Source of the DNA: Marinilabiliaceae bacterium UBA5213
Lineage (GTDB): Bacteria > Bacteroidota > Bacteroidia > Bacteroidales > Marinilabiliaceae
Length of the DNA stretch: 37,350 nt
Direction of reading: 5' to 3'
Assembly: GCA_002412555.1 (NCBI GenBank)
Contig: DHVH01000342.1
Span: 1 to 37,350 of the forward strand
Part shown: positions 23,536 to 32,370 of the stretch, one piece after another
Layout: every line of letters begins with the position of its first letter
Position numbering within the stretch: position 1 is the stretch's first letter
Notes under the pieces: generated by a model
The model's database searches: none
Seen by the model: only the letters and a program-made list of their open reading frames with translations
Told to the model about the DNA's origin: nothing
Made by a program: the position numbers and the translations under genes

Positions 23536-26352
23536 TTATATTGAAAAACGGGGTCTTTCAGTAAAGTAATAATGGGCTTTGAGAATTTCTTCTCGGGTTT
23601 TTCCCTCCATGCAATTCAGGTTACAATAGGGTAACTTGAGGTCGCAGTGGCATTTTTTAAACACTTTGTTTACCAACTCATTCTGCCCAACGTTATGCAG
23701 GCCGGTCAGGCCGGTGGCGGGACTGGCACTGGCTAGTCGGGCAACGGGTATCAAGGACTCCTCAGGCAACATACTTCTGATATACGTCCATGCCCCCATG
23801 TTTTCGGGCTCTTCCTGAACCCATAGTTTCAATACAACATGGGCATACTTCTCTAATATCTTTGTCACTGACTTTCGAGGGAAGGGATGCAACTGCTCGA
23901 TACGCACCAAGGCAACGTTGCGTGCATTCAACTCTTCCTTTCGGGCCAGTAAATCATAATACACCTTGCCGGTACAAAATACCAAACGGGTGACCGACTC
24001 CATATCCACATTGTCGTCATCAATCACCTCCTGAAATTTACCCTTCTCTAAATCTTCCAAGGGTGAAATACATTTGGAATGGCGCAAAAGACTCTTCGGG
24101 GTAAAAATGACCATGGGCACCATGAAATCACGTTTCATTTGGCGGCGCAGGGCATGAAACAGATTGGCGGGTGTGGTAAAATTCATCACCTGGATATTAT
24201 TACGGGCCGATAAATTCAAAAAGCGTTCCATGCGGGCACTTGAGTGTTCAGGCCCCTGCCCTTCATACCCGTGGGGCAGATACAAAACAAGGCCATTCAT
24301 CAGTCCCCATTTCTCTTCAGCCGAACTGATGTACTGATCAACAATGACCTGGGCCACATTGAAGAAATCGCCAAATTGCGCCTCCCAAATGGTCAGTCCG
24401 TTTGGCACGCCCAAGGCATAACCATATTCAAAGCCCATCACACCATACTCCGACAGCAGCGAATTATAGGCACTAAAAGAAACGGGGTTATCGTTGAGGT
24501 GCCTCAGCGGCATATAACGTTCATTCACCTCCTCAACAGTAAAACTGGCATGCCTGTGCGCGAAGGTGCCCCGCTCAGAATCCTGGCCGCTTAAACGTAC
24601 CGGATGTCCTTCATTGACCAAGGTCGCATAAGCCATTGTTTCAGCAATGGCCCAATCGACCTTCCCTGCACTGATCATTTTCCTGCGATCCTCCAAAATC
24701 TTATGCACTTTAGAGAAGAAGTTCTTATCCTCCGGCAAATGATTCAACTGTTCACACAATTTATTGATTTCTTTCAAAGGCACTCCTGTTTTGGGCTGCT
24801 CTTCAAAGTCCTCCGTCTTCGGGTACTTGTAGTCGCTCCATAAATCGGGCATAAATCGGGCAATGGACATCTTCTCAATTTGCACCGAAGCCTCAAACTC
24901 CGTCTCCAAATAGCGATCGAATTTCTCAATCAGTTCTTTTAGCAGAGTGGCCGTGAAAACCTTTTGTTGGACCAAAAGCTTGCCGTATATCTCTCTTGAA
25001 TTGGGGTGGGAAGCAATGGCTTTATAAAGTGTAGGCTGCGTAAAACGGGGCTCATCTCCCTCGTTATGGCCATATTTGCGATAAGACAGAATGTCGACGA
25101 ATACGTCGGTATTGAACCGCTGACGGTACTCCATGGCCAGCTCAAAAACATAAACAATAGCCTCTGCATCATCGCCATTGACATGGAAAACGGGACTGTT
25201 GGTCACCTTGCCCACATCGGTGCAATAAGTGCTCGAACGGGCTTCCACATAGTTAGTGGTAAAGCCTACCTGGTTATTAACCACTACATGAATGGTGCCC
25301 CCGGTCTTGTATCCCGGCAATTTGGCCATCTGCACCACTTCATATACCACACCCTGTGCGGCAATGGCTGCATCGCCATGAATAATAACCGGTACCACCT
25401 TATCAAAATCACCCCCATAGGCATGGTCAACACGCGCCCGCACCAATCCTTCCACCACAGGAGTAACGGCTTCGAGGTGGGACGGGTTGGGCAACAGAGC
25501 CACACGCACCTGCTTACTCAGCGTCTTAACCACATTATCATACCCTAAGTGGTATTTGACATCTCCCAGTGAAACATCGTCGTCGTATTCATCCGCCACA
25601 AACTCTTTAAATATCTTGCGATAGGGCTTGCCCAGCACATTCGACAAAACATTGAGTCGTCCACGATGCGCCATACCCAATATAAACTCTTCGGCTCCCA
25701 GGTCTCCTCCTTTATTAAGCAACGCTTTTAGTCCTGGAATCAGACTCTCAGAACCCTCTAATGAAAACCGCTTTTGGCCCACAAATTTCTTATGCACAAA
25801 AGCTTCAAAACCCACAGCACGCTTAAGAAAGCGAAAGATGGTCGTTTTACGCTCTTCATCGTAATCGGGCAAATTCCTCACCGACTCCATTTTCTCGCGC
25901 AGCCAGGTCACCACCTCAGGGTCTCTCACATACAAATACTCCACCCCTACTGCATTGCAATAGGTATCCTGCAGATGTTTAACGATAACCCTCAGGGTAG
26001 CCGGTCCTATACCTATCTGACTACCCGCCTGAAAAACCGTATCCAAATCGGCCTCTGACAAACCAAAATTTTCAATATCAAGCGTAGGGAAATAACTCCG
26101 CCGGGCACGCACCGGATTAGTTTTTGTAAACAAATGTCCCCGTTGACGATAACCGTGTATGAGATTAATGACGTTAAACTCCTTGCCAATGTATTCACCG
26201 GCAGCCCCATTAAAATGGGCCAGCGCAAAATCAAAACCCTTAAAGAAATGAACATATCCCGCATCTACTGAAGAAGGGTCATTTTTGTATTGCTGGTATA
26301 ATGATTCAACAGCTTCAATGTCGCTATTCCCGACAAACGAAAAATCATCCAT
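23536..26352 (-). CDS. sucA: 2-oxoglutarate dehydrogenase E1 component
   Basis: Thiamine-diphosphate-dependent decarboxylation of 2-oxoglutarate, first step of the complex completed by SucB. The start MDDFSFVGNSDIEAVESLY gives 938 residues; an ATG at 26385 would add eleven and lacks support. The N-terminal segment LYQQYKNDPSSVDAGY is the E2-binding start of SucA proteins. Then come GMAHRGRLNVLSNVLGKP, the ThDP motif from HGDAAIAAQGVVYE to VVVNNQVGFTTN, and the C-terminal transketolase domain with GYEGQGPEHSSARMERFL, family hallmarks. The N-terminus shows no fused lipoyl or acyltransferase domain. It forms an operon with sucB. A -7 element (26430-26437) lies upstream. Confidence 0.97.
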   Translation of the reverse strand: MDDFSFVGNSDIEAVESLYQQYKNDPSSVDAGYVHFFKGFDFALAHFNGAAGEYIGKEFNVINLIHGYRQRGHLFTKTNPVRARRSYFPTLDIENFGLSEADLDTVFQAGSQIGIGPATLRVIVKHLQDTYCNAVGVEYLYVRDPEVVTWLREKMESVRNLPDYDEERKTTIFRFLKRAVGFEAFVHKKFVGQKRFSLEGSESLIPGLKALLNKGGDLGAEEFILGMAHRGRLNVLSNVLGKPYRKIFKEFVADEYDDDVSLGDVKYHLGYDNVVKTLSKQVRVALLPNPSHLEAVTPVVEGLVRARVDHAYGGDFDKVVPVIIHGDAAIAAQGVVYEVVQMAKLPGYKTGGTIHVVVNNQVGFTTNYVEARSSTYCTDVGKVTNSPVFHVNGDDAEAIVYVFELAMEYRQRFNTDVFVDILSYRKYGHNEGDEPRFTQPTLYKAIASHPNSREIYGKLLVQQKVFTATLLKELIEKFDRYLETEFEASVQIEKMSIARFMPDLWSDYKYPKTEDFEEQPKTGVPLKEINKLCEQLNHLPEDKNFFSKVHKILEDRRKMISAGKVDWAIAETMAYATLVNEGHPVRLSGQDSERGTFAHRHASFTVEEVNERYMPLRHLNDNPVSFSAYNSLLSEYGVMGFEYGYALGVPNGLTIWEAQFGDFFNVAQVIVDQYISSAEEKWGLMNGLVLYLPHGYEGQGPEHSSARMERFLNLSARNNIQVMNFTTPANLFHALRRQMKRDFMVPMVIFTPKSLLRHSKCISPLEDLEKGKFQEVIDDDNVDMESVTRLVFCTGKVYYDLLARKEELNARNVALVRIEQLHPFPRKSVTKILEKYAHVVLKLWVQEEPENMGAWTYIRSMLPEESLIPVARLASASPATGLTGLHNVGQNELVNKVFKKCHCDLKLPYCNLNCMEGKTREEILKAHYYFTERPRFSI

Positions 26353-26429
26353 AATTTTATATCTCACTAATTCGTTAAAAAGCAATTCCTGTCTGTAACC
26401 GCAGGAAGCTTAACCAAGGCTTAATTTAC

Positions 26430-26437
26430 CAAAAATA
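26430..26437 (-). promoter_or_regulatory. -7 element of the sucAB promoter
   Basis: The minus strand reads TATTTTTG, a TAnnTTTG match 78 bases before the sucA ATG. The -33 region is not convincing, so this is tentative. Confidence 0.35.
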
Positions 26438-26494
26438 AATCACAAAATTGACAAAACGGTACATGGTTTCAATCGTTCTTTTTTCTGCTTTCCT

Positions 26495-26502
26495 TATCTT
26501 TG
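26495..26502 (+). promoter_or_regulatory. -7 element of the AddB-like gene promoter
   Basis: TATCTTTG, an exact match of TAnnTTTG, ends 24 bases before the ATG at 26527. The -33 TTTG is not clear. Confidence 0.6.
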
Positions 26503-26526
26503 AAATTCACATGAAGCAAATATCAA

Positions 26527-29403
26527 ATGCAAACCTTTCTTGAACGCCTGGCGCAGTACCATATAACTTCTCATTTAACAGAAATAAACGAATTTTGTTT
26601 TGTTTTCCCCAGCCGGCGTGCCTGTCTCTTTTTTAACCGACAATTGGGACTGCTCGTTGACCAACCCATTTGGGCACCTAAAATAATTACTATCAATGAG
26701 TTCTTTAATGAGATCGACGCCACTCCGGTCAGTGACAATATTTCCCTTTTATTCAAACTACATACCTCCTATTGTGAGGTGATGTCATCAGACATCACCA
26801 TCGATGAATTTTTGCCTCTGGGTGAGATGTTGCTCAGCGATTTCAACGACATCGATAAATACATGGCCAACCCCAAAGAAGTTTTTGCCAATTTGTCGGC
26901 CATCAAAAAACTGGAAGGAGATTTCACGCACCTTTCGCCAGAACAAATTGAAGCCATACAAGGTTTTTGGGAGACCTTTGATCCGGTCAGGCTCTCAGAG
27001 CAGCAGGAAAGTTTTCTAACGGTGTGGGACAAGCTATACGACTTGTACCTGCACTTTCGGCAGTCGCTCATCAACCAGAATGAAGCCTACGATGGAATGG
27101 TCATCCGGCGGGTAGCAGAAAAAATCCGCTCCGAAAAATCCTTGGTACTACCTTATAAAAAGGTGGTGTTTGCGGGATTTAATGCTTTAAATAACAGTGA
27201 GAAAGTCCTGTTTCACTATCTCAACATCCAAAACAGAGCCACCTTTTTTTGGGATTATCCCCAAAAAATTCTTCAGGAAATCCCCGATCCTTCGAACCCT
27301 AAAATCAAGGTCACCCACGAAGCGGCGCTGTTCATCAAATCCAACCTCAATGACTACCCCTCTCCAACCGACTGGGAGGCACCTTTTACAGATGAAACAG
27401 CTGAGATAACCATTTCTGCGGCTTCCAATGAACTGGTACAGGCCCAAGTGGCGCACGATTTTCTGAAAGAGGTGGCCCAGGCCACCTCCCAAAAAGAAAA
27501 AACAGCCCTGATTCTGGCTGATGAGCAGCAGTTGTTGCCGGTCTTACACTCCATACCTGAGGCCTATTCATCCATCAATATAACATTGGGATATCCCCTC
27601 AAAAACACTCCCGCTTTTTCACTGGTTGAGAACTTGCTGGCCATGCAAAAGACCACCAGGACTACCCGCGAGGGTAAAACATGGTTTTACCACCGGGATG
27701 TGTTGGCGCTGTTGCGGCATCAATACATGAAAACCATCCTGGAAGAAGGCAGCCAGTCACTCATTCACAATCTTATTGCTTCCAACCAGCTATTCATTGA
27801 AGGTAGTCGGTTGAATGAAACACCGCAGTTAGCCGCCATCTTCAAAAATATAGAAAGCACCGCTGCCCTCACTACCTATCTGAACGAGTTGTTGATAATG
27901 ATCTACCGGCAATTGGAAAAGCAGGGCGACAAGAAATTGGAAATGGAATTTATTTATTTTTTGTACACCACCATCAAACGTCTATCGGACATATTAACCA
28001 CCCTGCCCCAGCAGCCCAATCCCGCCACCTGGCAGTCGCTCTTCAAAAAATTGGCTGTGAGCCAGTCCGTCCCCTTCAAAGGTGAACCCTTGGAAGGCTT
28101 GCAAATCATGGGCTTGCTCGAAACCAGAGCACTTGATTTCGAGAATCTGATTATCATTGGCATGAATGAAGGGGTGTTTCCCAAAACCACTCCGCCCAAC
28201 TCATTCATCCCGTTTAACTTACGTAAAGGCTATGGCTTGCCGACCATCGACAATCAGGATGCCATTTTTGCCTACTACTTTTACCGCCTGATTCACAGAG
28301 CCAAAAAAATCAAACTCGTCTACACCACCTCCAAATCGGCCACCGAAGAAGGTGAAATGAGTCGCTTTTTGCAGCAACTATACTATGAATATCCGGGAAA
28401 ATTAAAGGTAGAAACCCCCTTACAGTCGGTAACCATCCCCACCCAGCCAGTCATCACGGCCACCAAGAGCAAGGAAGTCATGGATATTTTGGAGACCTAC
28501 CTCACATTGGATGGTCGAGACCTGTCGCCCAGCGCACTCAGCACCTACATAGAATGCCCGCTCAGATTTTATTACCGGTATGTAGCAAAAATCAAAGAAC
28601 CTGAAACCATTGATGAGGACCTCGACCCGAGGGTATTTGGCAACTTGTTTCACGAGATGGTGGAACTCATTTATAAGCCCTTTGTCGGTAAAATGGTGCA
28701 GGAAAGCGATCTGGATCAGTGGCTGGGCGACAAAGCCCGCATAAAATCGAGTATGGATCAGGTGTTTGAAAAGAACATACCCTTTATCCGCCAAAAATCA
28801 GGTGAGTTCAACGACCTGCAAGGAAAAAACAGTCTGGTTTATGAGATACTTTACAAATACATCGTCCGCTTTCTGGAATGCGAAAAGCAGGTAACTCCTT
28901 TTAGACTGCACGCTTTGGAAGAGCGGGTGAAAACGATTCACCCCCTTAGCCAACAGTTGACCGTTAATTTGGTGGGAACCATCGACCGCACAGATGAAAA
29001 AGGAGGCATGGTGCGCATCCTCGATTACAAAACCGGAAAGGCAGGCAAAGAATTCAGAGAAATAGAAGACTTATTCAACCGCGAAAAACACAGTGACAAC
29101 AAAGCCATTTTTCAGACACTGTTGTATGGCATAATCAAATCGGACAATCTGGGACACAACAACATTGAACCGGGTGTTATCTCCGTCAAAGAGCTGTTTA
29201 AGGACGAATACGACAGCCGAATAATGCGTACCCAAAACAAAAAGAAAAGTCCAGTAGCTTTGGAAGAAGTTAAGGAAGAATTCACCGGCCAGTTAAATAT
29301 GGTTTTGTCGGAACTCTTTGATGCCGATACGCCCTTTGTGCAGACAGACCATAAAAAAAGTTGTGGGTACTGTGTGTTTAACAAACACTGCTTAAGGGAG
29401 TAA
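26527..29403 (+). CDS. AddB-like PD-(D/E)XK nuclease with Fe-S cluster motif
   Basis: Likely subunit of an AddAB-type helicase-nuclease that processes double-strand DNA ends for recombination. It has 958 residues. The N-terminal part (1-600) is a degenerate helicase: FVFPSRRACLFFNRQL (27-42) stands where Walker A would be, with no GKT. Near 545, IIIGMNEGVFPKTTPPNSFIP recalls the AddB/RecC motif. The C-terminal nuclease has GNLFHEMVE (about 703), GTIDRTD, and DYKTG (about 832) with the catalytic Asp and Lys. One cysteine in ECPLRFYY (about 677) and three in SCGYCVFNKHC (about 945-955) would hold a 4Fe-4S cluster, as in AddB. The partner helicase AddA is not in the window. It converges with trmD. 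Confidence 0.88.
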   Translation: MQTFLERLAQYHITSHLTEINEFCFVFPSRRACLFFNRQLGLLVDQPIWAPKIITINEFFNEIDATPVSDNISLLFKLHTSYCEVMSSDITIDEFLPLGEMLLSDFNDIDKYMANPKEVFANLSAIKKLEGDFTHLSPEQIEAIQGFWETFDPVRLSEQQESFLTVWDKLYDLYLHFRQSLINQNEAYDGMVIRRVAEKIRSEKSLVLPYKKVVFAGFNALNNSEKVLFHYLNIQNRATFFWDYPQKILQEIPDPSNPKIKVTHEAALFIKSNLNDYPSPTDWEAPFTDETAEITISAASNELVQAQVAHDFLKEVAQATSQKEKTALILADEQQLLPVLHSIPEAYSSINITLGYPLKNTPAFSLVENLLAMQKTTRTTREGKTWFYHRDVLALLRHQYMKTILEEGSQSLIHNLIASNQLFIEGSRLNETPQLAAIFKNIESTAALTTYLNELLIMIYRQLEKQGDKKLEMEFIYFLYTTIKRLSDILTTLPQQPNPATWQSLFKKLAVSQSVPFKGEPLEGLQIMGLLETRALDFENLIIIGMNEGVFPKTTPPNSFIPFNLRKGYGLPTIDNQDAIFAYYFYRLIHRAKKIKLVYTTSKSATEEGEMSRFLQQLYYEYPGKLKVETPLQSVTIPTQPVITATKSKEVMDILETYLTLDGRDLSPSALSTYIECPLRFYYRYVAKIKEPETIDEDLDPRVFGNLFHEMVELIYKPFVGKMVQESDLDQWLGDKARIKSSMDQVFEKNIPFIRQKSGEFNDLQGKNSLVYEILYKYIVRFLECEKQVTPFRLHALEERVKTIHPLSQQLTVNLVGTIDRTDEKGGMVRILDYKTGKAGKEFREIEDLFNREKHSDNKAIFQTLLYGIIKSDNLGHNNIEPGVISVKELFKDEYDSRIMRTQNKKKSPVALEEVKEEFTGQLNMVLSELFDADTPFVQTDHKKSCGYCVFNKHCLRE

Positions 29404-29414
29404 TCGCCCAGCTC

Positions 29415-30092
29415 TTAGTCGGCCAACAAATCCGGCCTTAATTTCTTTGTCCGCTCGAAAGCCTGATCCTCGCGCCACTGATCAATTTTAGCCTGATGAC
29501 CCGACAGCAAAATATCCGGCACTCTCCAGCCGTTGAATTCGGCGGGACGCGTGTAAACGGGAGGAGCCAGCAGGTTGTCCTGAAAGGAGTCCGACAAGGC
29601 CGAAGTCTCATCAGAAATAACACCTGGAATCAGTCGCACCACCGCATCGACCACCACTGCGGCAGCCAGTTCACCACCGGTCAACACATAATCACCAATG
29701 GAAATTTCCCGTGTGATATAGTGATCTCTGATGCGTTGATCAACGCCTTTGTAATGCCCACATAAAATAATCACATTTCTCTTAAGCGAGAGCTGGTTTA
29801 CGATGCCCTGATTGAGTCGTTGCCCGTCGGGCGACATATACATGATCTCATCGTAGGTTCGCTCAGATTTCAGTTTCTCAATCACTGCTGCAATGGGTTC
29901 AATTTGCATCACCATCCCGGCACCACCTCCAAAGGGGTAGTCGTCCACCTGCTTATGTTTGTCCCTCGAATAGTCCCGAATATCATGCAGAACAATCTCT
30001 ACACTCCCCTGCTCTACTGCCCGCTTAATAATGCTTTCAGAAAACGGCCCCTGAAACATATCTGGAAAAAGCGTCAAAATATCAATACGCAT
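29415..30092 (-). CDS. trmD: tRNA (guanine-N1)-methyltransferase
   Basis: Methylates G37 next to the anticodon to prevent +1 frameshifting, using S-adenosylmethionine bound in a trefoil knot. The start MRIDILTLFPDMFQGPFSES gives 225 residues; six residues more are possible from 30110, but that would overlap the -7 element. Motifs are DYPFGGGAGMVMQIEPI (about 51-67), LCGHYKGVDQRI and the knot GDYVLTGGELAAAVVVDAVVRLIPGV. Usually found with rpsP-rimM-rplS in other phyla; here it is alone. It ends 11 bases from the oppositely transcribed nuclease gene, without a visible terminator between. Confidence 0.97.
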   Translation of the reverse strand: MRIDILTLFPDMFQGPFSESIIKRAVEQGSVEIVLHDIRDYSRDKHKQVDDYPFGGGAGMVMQIEPIAAVIEKLKSERTYDEIMYMSPDGQRLNQGIVNQLSLKRNVIILCGHYKGVDQRIRDHYITREISIGDYVLTGGELAAAVVVDAVVRLIPGVISDETSALSDSFQDNLLAPPVYTRPAEFNGWRVPDILLSGHQAKIDQWREDQAFERTKKLRPDLLAD

Positions 30093-30109
30093 AACCTGTA
30101 ATTTTGCCA

Positions 30110-30117
30110 CAAAGATA
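30110..30117 (-). promoter_or_regulatory. -7 element of the trmD promoter
   Basis: The minus strand reads TATCTTTG. A TTTG stands 22 bases upstream, one base wider than usual. The transcription start would be about 11 bases before the ATG at 30092. Confidence 0.6.
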
Positions 30118-30258
30118 ACAAAGCGTAAGCAATAAGACTCAAAAGGTTTTTTTTAAAAAACTTTGAGCATTGGCCTTAATGTAATATATTCGTATTCTGA
30201 TTAATAGTTGAGTAGCTTAAAATAAGCTATGATGTAGCATACCCAAACACCTGAGGTG

Positions 30259-32214
30259 ATGGAATCAAATGAACTGAACAAGGAACCCTTTGAGGGAGCC
30301 AACGTGAACACGGATAACACATCCGATCAACCTACTGCGCCCTCTGACAACCAGACTTCTAATGAGGAAGCTTCTAATGCTTTAACTGAGGATACGCCTA
30401 GCCAATCAGCTCCAGAGACAGATGCCCCCGTAGAGAAACCATTGGAAGAAAAGGCAGAAACGGAAGATAGGACAGTGATGGCAACCGGTAATGAACCGGG
30501 CACCTACACTTCCCTGGACCGCGAGGCACTTATCAGCAGTCTTAAACAATTGCTCAAAGAAAAACCTGTAGGCGATATAAAGGAGGAAGTTGAAAGCATC
30601 CGGAAAGCCTTTGACGGCATTTCATCAGAATTGGAGGAGCTGGCCCGAAAACAGTTTGTTGAATCTGGCGAGCCGGTGGAACTCTTTATTCACCAACCCG
30701 ATGAGTTGCAAAAGCAATTTTCGGCTTTGCTGTTTGAGTACCGCACCAAGCGCGACAGCGAGCGGCAATCGCAGGAGCAGATAAAGGATAAAAATCTGGA
30801 AGCCAAGTATGAAGTGATTGAAGGCATCAAAGATTTGCTTAACCGACAAGAATCACTCAACAATACATTTCAGGAGTTTAGAGACTTGCAACAAAAGTGG
30901 CGCGATATTGGTCCGGTGCCTCAGAGTAAGCTGCACGATTTGTGGGAGACTTTTCATTTACATGTAGAAAACTTTTACAACTATATAAAAATCAACAATG
31001 AGTTGAGAGATCTGGATCTCAAGAAGAATTTTGATTTGAAAGTTCAGATCTGTGAAAAAGCGGAGTCTCTAATGTTGGAACCTTCACCGGTTAAGGCTTT
31101 CAAATCGCTACAGAGCATGCATGATCAATGGCGGGAGGTTGGACCAGTGCCCCATGAAAAAAGAGATGAGTTGTGGGACAGGTTTAAGGCAGCCACGGCC
31201 AAAATTAATCAACGGCAACAAGAGCATTTTGAATCGTTGAAAAACCAACTGAAGAAAAATCTCGAAGCCAAGACCGAATTGTGTGAAAACGCCGAAAGCC
31301 TTTTAGAAAAAGAACTGACCTCACCCAAAGAGTGGGAAGAAAAAAGCCAGCAACTGATTGACCTGCAACAGGTGTGGAAAACCATAGGTTTTGCACCCAA
31401 AAAGGAAAACAATCTGGTATATGAACGTTTCCGTAAAGCTTGTGATACCTTTTTCAATAACAAACGTGATTTCTTCAAAAGCTATAAGGACGATCAGCAA
31501 AACAACCTGCAGCTAAAAACGGAGTTGTGCATTCAGGCTGAAGCCATGAAGGATAGCCAGGATTGGAAAAAAGCAACAGACGAGTTTATCCGCATTCAAA
31601 AGCGCTGGAAAGAAATTGGTCCGGTACCACGTAAACAATCGGACGTGATATGGAAGCGTTTCCGACAAGCCTGTGATTATTTCTTCAACCGTAAAAAAGA
31701 TTTCTTCAGTAATATTGATGAGGCGCAGGATACCAATTTGAAAGCAAAAGAAGCCATCATTACGGAGCTTACCGCTTTTGAGTTGAAAGAAGATAGCGAA
31801 CAGTGTTTTGAGGCCTTGCAGGAATTTCAGCGGCGCTGGTCCGACATCGGATTTGTCCCCATCAAAGAAAAGGAACGCATCAACCAGGAATTCAGGAATC
31901 TGATCAATCAAAAATTTGATCATCTAAACCTCAATGAAGTCGATAAAAACCTTCAGAAGTTCCGTAACAAACTGGAAAACTGGAAGACCAACGAACAATT
32001 CAATGAAAAAGTCGGCCAGGAACGCAACAAGATTATTCTCAAATTAAAGCAATTGGAAAGTGATATCGTTTTGTGGGAAAACAACATCGGATTCTTCGCC
32101 AAATCGAAAAACTCCGATGCCCTGGTACGTGATTTCCAGCATAAAATTGAAAGTGGCAAACGCAACATCAGCCTGCTGAATAAGAAGCTCGATTTAATTG
32201 ATGAGATGCTATAA
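30259..32214 (+). CDS. DUF349 repeat protein
   Basis: Cytosolic protein of unknown function with five DUF349 helical repeats, 651 residues from the ATG (a GTG three bases earlier is in frame). Residues 1-95 are disordered and rich in Glu, Thr, Asn and Pro. The repeats carry the signature W-[R/K/S]-[D/E/T]-[I/V]-G-x-[V/A]-P at about residues 213, 290, 372, 449 and 526, spaced 77-82 apart. Each is followed by a basic, aromatic helix such as YERFRKACDTFFNNKRDFF. The C-terminus (580-651) is a coiled coil. DUF349 proteins are conserved across Bacteroidetes; no biochemical role can be given. No promoter match was found upstream. Confidence 0.88.
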   Translation: MESNELNKEPFEGANVNTDNTSDQPTAPSDNQTSNEEASNALTEDTPSQSAPETDAPVEKPLEEKAETEDRTVMATGNEPGTYTSLDREALISSLKQLLKEKPVGDIKEEVESIRKAFDGISSELEELARKQFVESGEPVELFIHQPDELQKQFSALLFEYRTKRDSERQSQEQIKDKNLEAKYEVIEGIKDLLNRQESLNNTFQEFRDLQQKWRDIGPVPQSKLHDLWETFHLHVENFYNYIKINNELRDLDLKKNFDLKVQICEKAESLMLEPSPVKAFKSLQSMHDQWREVGPVPHEKRDELWDRFKAATAKINQRQQEHFESLKNQLKKNLEAKTELCENAESLLEKELTSPKEWEEKSQQLIDLQQVWKTIGFAPKKENNLVYERFRKACDTFFNNKRDFFKSYKDDQQNNLQLKTELCIQAEAMKDSQDWKKATDEFIRIQKRWKEIGPVPRKQSDVIWKRFRQACDYFFNRKKDFFSNIDEAQDTNLKAKEAIITELTAFELKEDSEQCFEALQEFQRRWSDIGFVPIKEKERINQEFRNLINQKFDHLNLNEVDKNLQKFRNKLENWKTNEQFNEKVGQERNKIILKLKQLESDIVLWENNIGFFAKSKNSDALVRDFQHKIESGKRNISLLNKKLDLIDEML

Positions 32215-32252
32215 CAAATCCTTTCAGGCATCTGATTTTTGAATAGATTTGC

Positions 32253-32260
32253 TACCTTTG
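32253..32260 (+). promoter_or_regulatory. -7 element of the pyrG promoter
   Basis: TACCTTTG, an exact TAnnTTTG match. The start of transcription would be near 32267, giving a leader of about 104 bases, the longest deduced in this window. Confidence 0.5.
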
Positions 32261-32370
32261 TGGTTTAATAATTGAACCATTAAGGGCAAACCCATTGTAT
32301 TTCAGAACAAAGAAGTACTCCCTGTGATTTGTCCGGTTAGTGGTATGTAAAATTTTAAACAAAATACGCC

